Of a stretch of 64,000 bases of DNA, positions 12,295-21,972 are shown in pieces. Below the pieces are notes generated by a model, which saw only the letters and a list, made by a program, of their open reading frames with translations, searched no databases and was not told the DNA's origin. The position numbers and the translations under genes are program-made. This DNA comes from Lolium rigidum (lineage: Eukaryota; Streptophyta; Magnoliopsida; Poales; Poaceae), in contig NC_061509.1 of the NCBI RefSeq assembly GCF_022539505.1, positions 208,964,254-209,028,253 on the forward strand, written 5' to 3'. Each line of letters begins with the position of its first letter. The first letter of the stretch is position 1.

Positions 12295-12928
12295 GCTTCA
12301 ATCACCTGCAAACACAAATGAAGAGAGTGGTTTATTAGTACGCAATATTGTAAATAGATAAATATTAGTGAAAGCAACAGAAATATAAGTAGATGAACAT
12401 TAATGAAAGCAACAATAATGCAAAAGGATGAACATTAATTAGTGGAAGCAACAAATAGCTAGCATAGAGTTCTCTCAAACATAGCACGGAGTTCTTACAA
12501 ATAACCTAGCTAGACAATCTCTATTACACGGAGTTATTACAAATAGGCTAGCCTCACAATTACTACTACATAGATCGGTAGCTCGTGTCGCCATCCGTGA
12601 TTGGACCGCGTGTCTCCTCATCGTCATCGGGCTCGGCGAACCAATAATCATCAATGAAACCTGGAGGTGGTCCATCCGCATCGAGGTCAATCCCCGCTTT
12701 GAACGCCTCGAGCAAACTCAGGTCTTCCGGGGCACGGACATCCTCGGCTTCATCTTACGCATTGTCTCCATCCATGCCCGCGTCTTCTTGTTCATCGTCT
12801 ACGACCATGTCATCGATAGTCGGCAAGACGATTGTGAAATGGCCGGGAACCCTTCTTCCCGATAAAACTCGACACTCCTTGCCGAGGGGTCTACGCGGCG
12901 GTAATCGTCCTTGTTTGGCGGGGGCGGC
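12295..12928. other. CACTA intergenic or C-terminal TNPD region
   Basis: This lies between the conserved part of the transposase gene and the TNPA-like gene. The minus strand near 12690-12600 reads like an acidic tail and may hold the last transposase codons. 12300-12560 is AT-rich with repeated AATGAAAGCAACAA and GGAGTTATTACAAATAG words. No separate gene is visible. Confidence 0.5.
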
Positions 12929-15900
12929 CTATTGCGTGAAGGCACCGTCATCACAACATCCCATCCATGTAGACGTTTTGTCGGGTTTCACGCACGCGTA
13001 CGGGAGATAGAATACTTGAAAGGCCTGGGTTGCCAAGATGTACACATCCTCTCCCTTATAAACGGAGTTCCTTTCAACTTCGACCAACCCAATTTCAGGA
13101 TCCCGTCTCACCTGACGTGGGTCAAACCAATGGCATTTGAAGACGATGGGATTTAGCCCTTTGTGAAACCCGTAATTCAGCTCGTATATACCCTCGACTC
13201 TTCCATAGTAATGGAGCCCATCATCACCTTGACATACCACCCCGCTATTTATTGTCTGGAAGCGATACCCGTTCACGTCATAGGAGTTGAACGCTTCTAC
13301 GGAATGGTCAAAGCCCCTAGCAATTTTTCTTAGCTCTGACTTCATCTCTTTGTCAGTTCTTGCCTACAAGTTTAGCACGAGAAGTTTAGAACGAGAAATG
13401 ACCGATAAATGTCGAAAGTGCTAGCTAATTTGGATAGAATAGTACCAAATTACAAAACCAGCTACTGAAACCGAAACCGCCGCCCTTATCGAAAATTTGC
13501 TTGGATTCTTCCGGGGTAGGCTCCCTGTGGGTATTCTTCCAACGTATAGCCTTGAATTTCCTATACCGATGAAAAGAGGAAGAGTTAGCCACGAACATAC
13601 GAGTGAATGTTTGCGAATAATTAAATGGTTCGCACTTACTCGATGTACGGCTTCACTTCGACCATGGTGTTTAAGACATACGAGTGGATCAAGGTCCGCT
13701 CATGTAGGTCCGTTACGTACGGCTTCGAGCCACTTGACTTGCCACCAAGCCCCACGAAGATGCTAAGCTTGGGTACTTCTTCATTGTTGGCGGCATTGTA
13801 ACGGAGGACCGGGTTGTGCTTTGTGGGAATGTTGGGATCATAGTGCTTAGTGGTGAAGTTTGCCACCTCCACGTTCAGGACTGCCTCGGCTATGGATTCT
13901 TCGATCTTGCATTTATTGCCAGTCATTTGACGAAGCTTTTGTGTTTCTCTCTCGGGACCAAACTGCCAACGGCCCCAATTCGGGCCCCCCTTTAAGCACT
14001 CCTCCGCGAGGTGCAGGATCATGTGTTACATCGGATTAAAAAACCCTGGAGGAAAGATCTTCTCTAGATCGCAAAGCAACACGGGTGCCTCTTCATCTAG
14101 CTTCTCAATCACTTTAGTGTCTAACTCCCTAGCACAAATCTGGCGGAAGAAAAAACTCAACCTCGCTAGCACTCGCCAAGTCTTCTCAGGGACATAGCCT
14201 CGAATCATCACCGGCATTATCCGCTCAAGCCATATGTGGTAGTCATGACTCTTCGAGTCCTTGTACTCGCAGCGTTTCAATGTTCAGGCCCCTCATCCGA
14301 GTTGGCTGCGAACCCATCGGGGAAAAACAAGGAGTCCTTCATCCATTGGAAGACCTCCCTTTTTTGGGCCTTTGTGAGGCAGAACGGAGCGTGTGGCTTA
14401 GTCCAAGTTTTTTGGCACCATTAGGTGGCTGCATGTTCAACTCCGGCCTATCGCACCACATTTCTTGATCAATTCGAGCCTTTATGTTATCCTTCGTCTT
14501 CTCGGTGTCCACAATCGTGCTCCAAATGGCTTCACCGATATTCTTCTCGGTGTGCATTACATCAATGTTATGCGGGAGCTCGAGAAACTCAAAGTAAGGG
14601 AGCTTCCATAAGCACGGCTTGTGAGTCCATTGGTGTGTCTCCCCATATCCTAAGAAACCATTCCCATCAGGGCTAGGCTGAAGAGCATCTAACTCGGCCT
14701 TGATTTCCGTTCCGGTCTTCGGAATTGGCTTCGGGCCACGGACAACACGGCCTTTCTTGAAACTCTTTACATCACTCCTGTATGCATGTCTCCGCTCAAG
14801 GAACTGTCGAGCTTCATCAAAGCATGAATACTTGCCTCCCTTGTTTAGCCAGAAGAAAGTCACAGCCTGTCTGCACTGTGGGCAAGGCCACTTCCCATGT
14901 GTACACCACCCGCATAACAAAGCACGTGCTGGCAGGTCATGCAGGGACGTGTGGTACCACACATACATATCGAAGTACTCCTTCTTTGATGCGTCATATG
15001 TTCGGATCCCGCGACCTTCCCAGCCACGAACCAAGTCATCCACCAGCGGTTCCAGGTACACATTCATGTTCTTGCCCGGGTATTTGGGCCCCGGGATTAT
15101 CATCGACACAAACATGTTCTCCGATCTCATGCGGACGCCGTGGAGGAGGTTCATGGGAATAACAAACACCGGCCAACAAGCTGTATACTGCAGCCGACAT
15201 ACCATATGGATTGAACCCATCGGTTGATATCGCAACCGCTACGCTCCTCGGGTCACACCGTTTCGGTGGAAATTTCTTCACAAAGTTCTTCCATGCGGTA
15301 CCATCCGACGGATGTATCATCTTGTCGGTGTATTTGTTTCCTTCCACGGCCCACCTCATCTGCTGGGCGGTATCCTCGGTCATGAAGAGCCGCTGGATCC
15401 TCGGTAGAAGCTGGAAGATAGCGGAGGATATTCTTGGCAACCGTGGTCCGCCTCTTCGACCATCACCATTGCGTTCTACCTCAAAGTACCTAGAGGAATT
15501 GCATTTGATGCAATAATTTGTGTCGGCGTGCTCCTCTCTGAATAGCATGCATCCCTTTGGACAAGCGTGTATCTGCTGAGATGACATCTTAAGGTCACTG
15601 AGCAATTTGGTCGAATAGTAGAAGTTTTGCGGCAAGAGGTGCCCTTTCGGCAGAAGGCTGCCTACGATGACCGGAAGTTCATCGAACCCATCTCCGCACA
15701 AGTTCCTATGGCACTTCAAGGCCATAAGGCGAGCGATGGCATCTAGTTGGGTAACCTCCGTATTTTCATGTAGGGGTTTCTGCGAAGCAAACAGAGCCTC
15801 ATAATACTCCTTTGTGTTTTCCTCCGGGTCCTCACTTGTCTCCGCATCCTGAGGTGTCTCCACCTCTACATGAGGGCTTTCAGGCACATTACCATTAGCC

Positions 15901-16208
15901 AAGTTTTCTAAGCACCTATCAAAACCAGTGTCATATTCCCCCCTAGGTTGAATCTACCGCACCTCCTTCCTAGCACGTTTCTTTGCCTTTTCTCCATGGT
16001 AAGTCCAAATCCTGTAGGACGGTGTGAACCCAAACTTGATTAGGTGCATACTCATAGTGTCCTTGTCCTGTGCCTTTCGGTTAGCGCACTTACTACAAGG
16101 GCACCAAACACTTATAGGTCTGCTAGGGATGGCAAACGCCCTATCCACAAACTGCTCGGTCTTTTCTCCCCATTCATCAGTATAGTTCCACCGACCGATT
16201 CTCGCCAT
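12929..16208 (-). pseudogene. CACTA transposase, TNPD/TNP2 type
   Basis: The start is probably the ATG at 16208 (MARIGRWNYTDEW), opening a transposase-associated domain with CPCSKCANRK (16208-16030). Next is the TNP2 N-terminal part (15902-15200), including HACPKGCMLFREE and CIKCNSSRYFEVER. The Transposase_21 core (15200-14340) carries CGWCTHGKWPCPQC. A DUF4218-like part (14280-13636) includes SHDYHIWLERIMPVMI. A DUF4216-like part (13345-12929) includes ARGFDHSVEAFNSYDVNGYR. This order is standard for plant CACTA transposases, which cut and join the element ends. The frame shifts near 15177 at a CAAG/CAG site, and a TAA stop lies at 14028-14026 inside the DUF4218 part. The GT-AG introns between parts were not resolved. 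Confidence 0.88.
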
Positions 16209-16356
16209 CGTACATCCAGCCACGATTATCCATCCTCTAATCGGCAACAAAACAGACGAACATAGCATTTATATATCAAATAGGAAATAAATGCATCATA
16301 TCTTTATTTTTTTACGCGTGCATCAACCTCGAAACTCTACTAGGTGGGCTCCTAGC

Positions 16357-16573
16357 AGCCGCCGGATCCGTAGATTGAGTACGTTCTCCCAGCTCTACCC
16401 CGATCCGAGACAGAATTTCGGCAGCACCTCCCCGCTGCTCTCCCGATACACGTCTCGGCAAAAAGCCGAGAGGGGTGTGCATCCGGAGAACAACGGGGAG
16501 GCGCTACCGAAATCCTGTCTCGGATCGGGGTAGAGCTGGGAGAACGTACCCAACTACGCATCCGCCGGCTGTC
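16357..16573. repeat. long inverted repeat upstream of the CACTA transposase gene
   Basis: Arms of about 78 nt (16357-16434 and 16494-16573) are complementary, including a 56-nt core beginning GTACGTTCTCCCAGCTCTAC with few mismatches. The loop itself pairs further (CTCGGC-AAAAA-GCCGAG), so the whole 217 nt can fold as one hairpin. It lies between the transposase start codon and the presumed promoter, so transcripts of the transposase gene would carry it. Confidence 0.85.
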
Positions 16574-17480
16574 CCGATAAATGCCGTAAGAGTTACGGTT
16601 CATAATATGCGAGACCACTAATGCATATTTATCCGCGTAACCCTTACGGTCGGGAAGAGACGCCTAGGTATCGCGACGGACTTGGTGATCTAGACACAAA
16701 GAAAAACCTAGGTACAAGAGAGGCGAACGGATTCTCACCCTCGAAGCGTGATCGACAACAAGCGAAGAAGATCAACGACCCTCTGAGAGAATCGCCGAAG
16801 AAGATCCGGAACACCCCGTCAAACACCCCCGCGACGCCGCCCCTCGTGTCCACCTCGAAGCATCGCCTGCATAACAAAAAAAAACCAATTAGGGGCTATT
16901 AATAATTACCATGTATGCGCGTATATAGAGTATATGGAGCAGTAGAAAGCCAATGTTACTTTTGCTGCTTTGTGAATGAGGTAATGCAATGTTACATCTA
17001 AGAAGTTTAGTGGTGGAGTGGTGCTATCTATGGAGTTTTGATTGTCCAATTTCGTTCTCTGAACGATCTTGGTCATCCCATAATTTACAACATAGTGAAA
17101 ACCCTAGATCCCATTTACCGGCACTTCCCGCCCGCCCACCAATGCTTCCCTTCTATATGCCCATGCATACTCTCAACATTATCATCGCCTCTTGTGACCC
17201 TCAACAAACTCGACCATGTATTTTATAACTACCCTAAATACTATAAGTAACATGCAAATTTACAAAAAAAAGATGGCCACATACCTGGTGGTGGCCGGAG
17301 CTTCCGCGGACGTGGGCGAAGGGGGCAAGCAGCACCACGGGCGGCGGCGGGCAAGCAGCTCGGGCGCGCGGCAGCAATGGTGCGGGCAGCCTGCCTGGGA
17401 GGGAGGAGGGAGGCGGCGGCGAGGGAGGGCAAGGCCAGCGGCAGCGTCTGCGTGGGAGAGCCGGCGGCGGTGGCTACGTG
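16574..17480 (-). other. 5' region of the CACTA transposase gene
   Basis: A second short inverted repeat (CCGTAAGAGTTACGG at 16582 with CGTAACCCTTACGG at 16637) follows the long hairpin. 16860-17270 is AT-rich; 17280-17480 is very GC-rich with GGCGGC and GGAGGG words. I see no gene of the host here. It probably includes the promoter, leader and first intron of the transposase gene. Confidence 0.5.
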
Positions 17481-17493
17481 GGAGAGAGGAGGG

Positions 17494-17660
17494 AGGCAGC
17501 GGTGGGGTAGGGCGCGGCGGCGTAGGGCGTGGCGGCGTCGAGCGAGAGAGGAGGGTGGCGGCGGCGGGGTAGGGCGCGGCGGCGTCGAGCGACAGAGGAG
17601 GGAGGCGGCGGCGGGGTAGGGCGCGGCGGCGTCGAGCGACAGAGGAGGGTGGCGGCTCGG
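17494..17660. repeat. 47-bp GC-rich tandem repeat, about 3 copies
   Basis: The unit GGGTAGGGCGCGGCGGCGTC followed by GAGCGACAGAGGAGGG repeats with a 47-bp period (AGCGA words at 17541, 17588 and 17635). A partial earlier copy lies near 17500. The tandem structure lies just inside the right-hand subterminal block of the CACTA element. Confidence 0.8.
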
Positions 17661-17699
17661 GGATACGATGTGAGATGCGTTTGTGGCTGGGAGCGTCCC

Positions 17700-17850
17700 G
17701 ACCAGGTGCTTATCCGCACCCTTTCCCGTGCGCACGCCTTTGCCGTGCGGCAAAGGACCTTTGCCGTGCGGCGGGTCTTTGCCGTGCGCAGGGAGGCCTT
17801 TGCCGTGCGGCAGGCTTCTTTGCCGTGCGCCTGCGCACGGCAACGTTTTT
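17700..17850. repeat. second TTTGCCGTGCG block of the CACTA element
   Basis: At least five TTTGCCGTGCG words occur, ending in CTGCGCACGGCAACG and a T-rich run. This matches the inner edge of the left block (CATACACACGGCAAAG then T-run). It therefore reads in the same direction as the left end rather than as a mirror of it, and no TAGTG terminus follows. It may come from a rearranged or second CACTA copy. Confidence 0.7.
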
Positions 17851-18323
17851 TTATTTTTTTATTTTAATTATACATTGTCATTTACATAATTCATTTATAT
17901 TACATAATTCATATACATTGTCATTTACATAATTCATTTATATTACAACAATGTGTAACTGGATCAAATATGAAAATAAATATACAAGTAACTATACTAA
18001 AACCCTAGCTATTGTCCATCTACACTTGATCAAGTTGATCACCTGGATCATCTAGTTCATCTTTAACCTGCACACAACAAAAATAGAAGAAAGAATTGAA
18101 CCAAGTGGCAATGCCACTTAGCTGTTAGAAATAATGATCCAGGGTAGATAAGCATCAATCGAGTCGAGCTGATCCAGAGAAGGGGAGCAAGTCCCAACAT
18201 ATTTTAATTATCAACAACATTCATTTCTATATCTACATTACATTAAACCTGTTTTTTCAATATGTGTATCATTTAATAAAGTATGTTTCATGCTTTCAGT
18301 TTCAAAAAATTCAGCATGCAAAA
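17851..18323. other. AT-rich stretch, no gene
   Basis: It includes a short direct repeat of CATTGTCATTTACATAATTC (about 17874 and 17916) and AT-rich filler. No ORF of note and no terminal repeats were found. It may be interior CACTA sequence or unrelated DNA. Confidence 0.5.
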
Positions 18324-19455
18324 GTAGCTCCCCTAAACCCTAAACCCTAAACTGGGGAGGCTTCGAGCCCTGAACCCCTCTAAATCCCTAAACCACGACG
18401 CCGGAGCTGCAGAACCATGCATCATAAACCCTAACCCTAACCCTAAACCCTAAACCTATACTTAACCATAAATACTTACCTTTAACCTAAACCCTAGCCC
18501 TAGCCCCTAAACCCTAGCCCTAACCCTACACCTAACCCTAACCAGTAGATCATGCACACCCTCGATCGTGTGATAATGGCTCTACCTGCGGGTATATGTG
18601 CCAAAGGGTCCCAATCTTGGTTATACATGTGTATATGTCCTAAACAAACCTTAAAGAATGAAAAGTTACATTGGTGCACCCTCGCGCGGAGAAATCTAGG
18701 GGGGTAGACCCGCCGAGGCACACGTTCCGCTCTTTTGGGGGAAGGAGGGGGAGAACGACCGCCGGAGCACCGGAACCCCACCAAATCTTGCATGTGGACC
18801 TATGCTATGTGTCAAAGTGTGGTGCAAGGTCTAATGGTGCACAAGTAGCTCCCCTAAACCCTAAACCCTAAACTGGGGAGGATTCGAGCACTAAACCCCT
18901 CTAAAACCCTGAACCACGACGCCGGAGCTGCAGAACCATGCATCATCAACCCTAACCCTAACCCTAAACTCTAAACCTATACCTAACCATAAATACTTAC
19001 CTTTAACCTAAACCCTAGCCCTACACCCTAGACCCTAGCCCTAACCCTACACCTAACCCTAACCAGTAGATCGAGCACACCCTCGATCGTGTGATAATGG
19101 CTCTAGGCTGCGGGGTATATGTGCCAAAGGGTCCCAATCTTGGTTCTCCATGTGTATATGTCCCAAACAAACCTAAAAGAATGAAAAGGTACATTGGTGC
19201 ACCCTCGCGCGGAGAAATCTAGGGGGTAGACCCGCCGGGGCACACGTTCCGCTGTTTTGGGGGAGGAGGGGAGAACGACCGCCGGAGCACCGGAACCCCA
19301 CCAAATCTTTCATGTGGACCTATGATATGTGTCAAAGTGTGGTGCAAGGTCTAATGGTGCACAAGTAGCTCCCCTAAACCCTAAACCCTAAACTGGGGAG
19401 GATTCGAGCACTAAACCCCTCTAAAACCCTGAACCACGACGCCGGAGCTGCAGAA
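18324..19455. repeat. tandem repeat of about 520 bp with telomere-like CCCTAAA tracts
   Basis: Two full units (about 18324-18844 and 18845-19364) and the start of a third are aligned on AGTAGCTCCCCTAAACCC. Each unit holds several degenerate CCCTAAA/CCCTAA tracts, a shared CTCGATCGTGTGATAATGGC word and a CCTCGCGCGGAGAAATCTAG word. Periods are 521 and 520 bp. The third unit is cut at 19455 by an LTR. CCCTAAA is the plant telomere repeat, but these tracts are short and mixed, so this is an interstitial or satellite-type repeat, not a chromosome end. Confidence 0.88.
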
Positions 19456-21054
19456 TGATACGTCTCCGACGTATCGATAATTCTTATGTTCTATGCCATA
19501 TTATTGATGATACCTACATGTTTTATGCACACTTTATGTCATATTCGTGCATTTTCTGGAACTAACCTATTAACAAGATGCCGAAGTGCCAGTTCACGTT
19601 GTCCGTCGTTTTTGGTTTCAGAAATCCTAGTAACGAAATATTCTCGGAATTGGACGAAACGAAGACCCAGGGGCCTATTTTTCCACGGAGTTTCCAGAAG
19701 ACCGAAGAACATACGAAGTGGGGCCACGAGGTGGCGACACCACAAGGCGGCGCGGCCTAGGGGGGGCCCGCGCCGCCCTATGGTGTGGCCCCCTCGTCGA
19801 GCCCCCGACTCCGCCCTTCCGCCTACTTAAAGCCTCCGTCGCGAAACCCCCGATGCGAAAAACCACGATACGGAAAACCTTACCGAGACGCCGCCGCCGC
19901 CGATCCCATCTCGGGGGATTCCGGAGATCTCCTCCGGCACCCTGCCGGAGAGGGGATTCATCTCCCGGAGGACTCTACACCGCCATGGTCGCCCCGGAGT
20001 GATGAGTGAGTAGTTCACCCCTGGACTATGGGTCCATAGCAGTAGCTAGATGGTTGTCTTCTCCTCATTGTGCTTCATTGTTAGATCTTGTGAGCTGCCT
20101 AACATGATCAAGATCATCTATCTCGTAATACTCTATGTTGTGTTTGTCGGGATCCGATGGATAGAGAATACCATGTCATGTTAATTATCAAGTTATTACA
20201 TATGTGTTGTTTATGATCTTGCATGCTCTCCGTTACTAGTAGAGGCTCTGGCCAAGTTTTTACTTTTAACTCCAAGAGGGAGTATTTATGCTCGATAGTG
20301 GGTTCATGCCCGCATTGACACCGGGACGAGTGACGAGAAAGTTCTAAGGTTGTGTTTTGTTGTTGCCACTAGGGATAAAACATTGGCGCTATGTCCGAGG
20401 ATGTAGTTGTTGATTACATTACGCACCATACTTAATGCAATTGTCTGTTGTTAGCAACTTAATACTGGAGGGGGTTCGGATGATAACTCTGAAGGTGGAC
20501 TTTTTAGGCATAGATGCAGTTGGATGGCGGTCTATGTACTTTGTCGTAATGCCCAATTAAATCTCACTATAGTTATCATGTCATGTATGTGCATTGTTAT
20601 GCCCTCTCTATTTGTCAATTGCCCGACTGTAATTTGTTCACCCAACATGCTTTTATCTTATGGGAGAGACACCTCTAGTGAACTGTGGACCCCGGTCCAT
20701 TCTTTTAATACTCAAATACAAATCTGCTGCAATACTTGTTTTTACTATTTTCTCTGCAAACAATCATCTTCCAAACAATACGGTTAATCCTTTGTTACAG
20801 CAAGCCGGTGAGATTGACAACCTCACTGTTTCGTTGGGGCAAAGTACTTTGGTTGTGTTGTGCAGGTTCCACGTTGGCGCCGGAATCTCTGGTGTTGCGC
20901 CGCACTACATCCCGCCGCCATCAACCTTCAACGTGCTTCTTGGCTCCTCCTGGTTCGATAAACCTTGGTTTCTTTCTGAGGGAAAACTTGCTGCTGTGCG
21001 CATCATACCTTCCTCTTGGGGTTGCCCACCGAACGTGTGAAATACACGCCATCA
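19456..21054 (+). repeat. LTR copy C
   Basis: This 1599-bp LTR begins TGATACGTCTCCGACGTATC and ends ACGCCATCA. It is inserted into the third unit of the telomere-like array. The primer-binding site follows at 21066. Confidence 0.95.
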
Positions 21055-21065
21055 AGCATATTTTC

Positions 21066-21083
21066 TGGCGCCGTTGCCGGGGA
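21066..21083 (+). other. primer-binding site, tRNA-Asp type
   Basis: TGGCGCCGTTGCCGGGGA lies 12 bases after the LTR end. It is complementary to the 3' end of plant tRNA-Asp (as I remember it), the primer used by many Gypsy-lineage elements. In copy A the site is damaged (6418-6430). At 26180 it reads the same except for the first base (C for T). Confidence 0.8.
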
Positions 21084-21318
21084 GATCAAGACACGCTGCA
21101 AGGGGAGTCTCCACTTCTCAATCTCTTTACTTTGTTTTTGTCTTGCTTTATTTTATTTACTACTTTGTTTGCTGCATTATATCAAAACACAAAAAAATTA
21201 GTTGCTAGCTTTACTTTATTTACTTGTCTTGCTCTCTATATCAAAAACACAAAAAAATTAGTTACTTGTTTTACTTTACTTAATATCATGCATGTTTTTA
21301 TTTCACTAGTTAAGCATA

Positions 21319-21972
21319 ATGGAAAACAACAAAAATATGAGAGATCTTTATGAACTTTATCTTGAATTAGGACATGATGTGTTTGAAGAGAGAATTAAAA
21401 AACCCATGGAACTTTATATGCATGCTAATGGGAATGTTATTACCATGGATGCTTTGAACACCATTGTTGCTAATGCTATGGAAAATTCTAAGCTTGGGGA
21501 AGCTGGCTCTGATGAGCAGGATCTTTTTAGCACCCCAAGCATTGAGGAGAAAATTTTCTTTTATGATTACAATATGCCTCCTATATATGATGATAGCCAC
21601 TTTTTTGAATTTGCTCCCACTACAACTAATAAAATTGATTATGCTTACGTGGAGAGTAATAATTTTATGCATGAGACTCATGATAAGAATGCTTTATGTG
21701 ATAGTTACATTGTTGAGTTTGCTCATGATGCTACTGAAAATTATTATGAGAGAGGAAAATATGGTTGTAGAAATTTTCATGTTACTAAAACACCTCTCTA
21801 TGTGCTGAAATTTTTGAAGCTACACTTGTTTTATCTTCCTATGCTTGTTACTTTGCTCTTCATGAACTTGTTTATTTACAAGATTCCTATGCATAGGAAG
21901 CATTTTAGACTTAAATGTGTTTTGAATTTGCCTCTTGATGCTCTCTTTTGCTTCAAATACTATTTCTTGTGA
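21319..21972 (+). CDS. uncharacterised retrotransposon ORF, 217 aa
   Basis: This is the sister of the ORF at 6674, with the same MENNKNMRDLYELYLELGHD start. A few substitutions separate them (for example a Gln for a His after SDE). The frame stays open for longer. Its C-terminal 60 residues are hydrophobic and basic (LKFLKLHLFYLPMLVTLLFM), which could be a membrane-like segment. No retroviral domain is visible. The protein may be nonfunctional, but two copies kept largely open suggest it was coding when they inserted. Confidence 0.55.
   Translation: MENNKNMRDLYELYLELGHDVFEERIKKPMELYMHANGNVITMDALNTIVANAMENSKLGEAGSDEQDLFSTPSIEEKIFFYDYNMPPIYDDSHFFEFAPTTTNKIDYAYVESNNFMHETHDKNALCDSYIVEFAHDATENYYERGKYGCRNFHVTKTPLYVLKFLKLHLFYLPMLVTLLFMNLFIYKIPMHRKHFRLKCVLNLPLDALFCFKYYFL

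Larger units (their letters stand above)
2374..17850 (-). mobile_element. large CACTA (En/Spm) transposon, right end not found
   Basis: The left terminus is CACTACGGGAAAG at 2374, followed by a subterminal block of TTTGCCGTGCG motifs in both orientations, the hallmark of CACTA elements. Genes lie on the minus strand: a TNPD/TNP2-like transposase (12929-16208) and a TNPA-like gene split by an inserted LTR element (4810-11533). A second TTTGCCGTGCG block lies at 17700-17850. A complementary terminus (CTTTCCCGTAGTG) is not present to its right, so the right end is deleted or rearranged. The 3-bp target duplication would be CTC (2371-2373) but cannot be confirmed. Confidence 0.85.

Noticed and set aside
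12929..16208. Plus-strand frames of 60-175 residues
   Set aside because: They are shadows of the minus-strand transposase, without motifs of their own.
17216..17867. Long frames on both strands (118 and 200 residues)
   Set aside because: Low-complexity GC-rich tandem repeats produce open frames by chance; no domain seen.
18324..19455. A true telomere or chromosome end
   Set aside because: The CCCTAAA tracts are short, degenerate and embedded in a larger repeat unit, with ordinary transposon DNA on the right.
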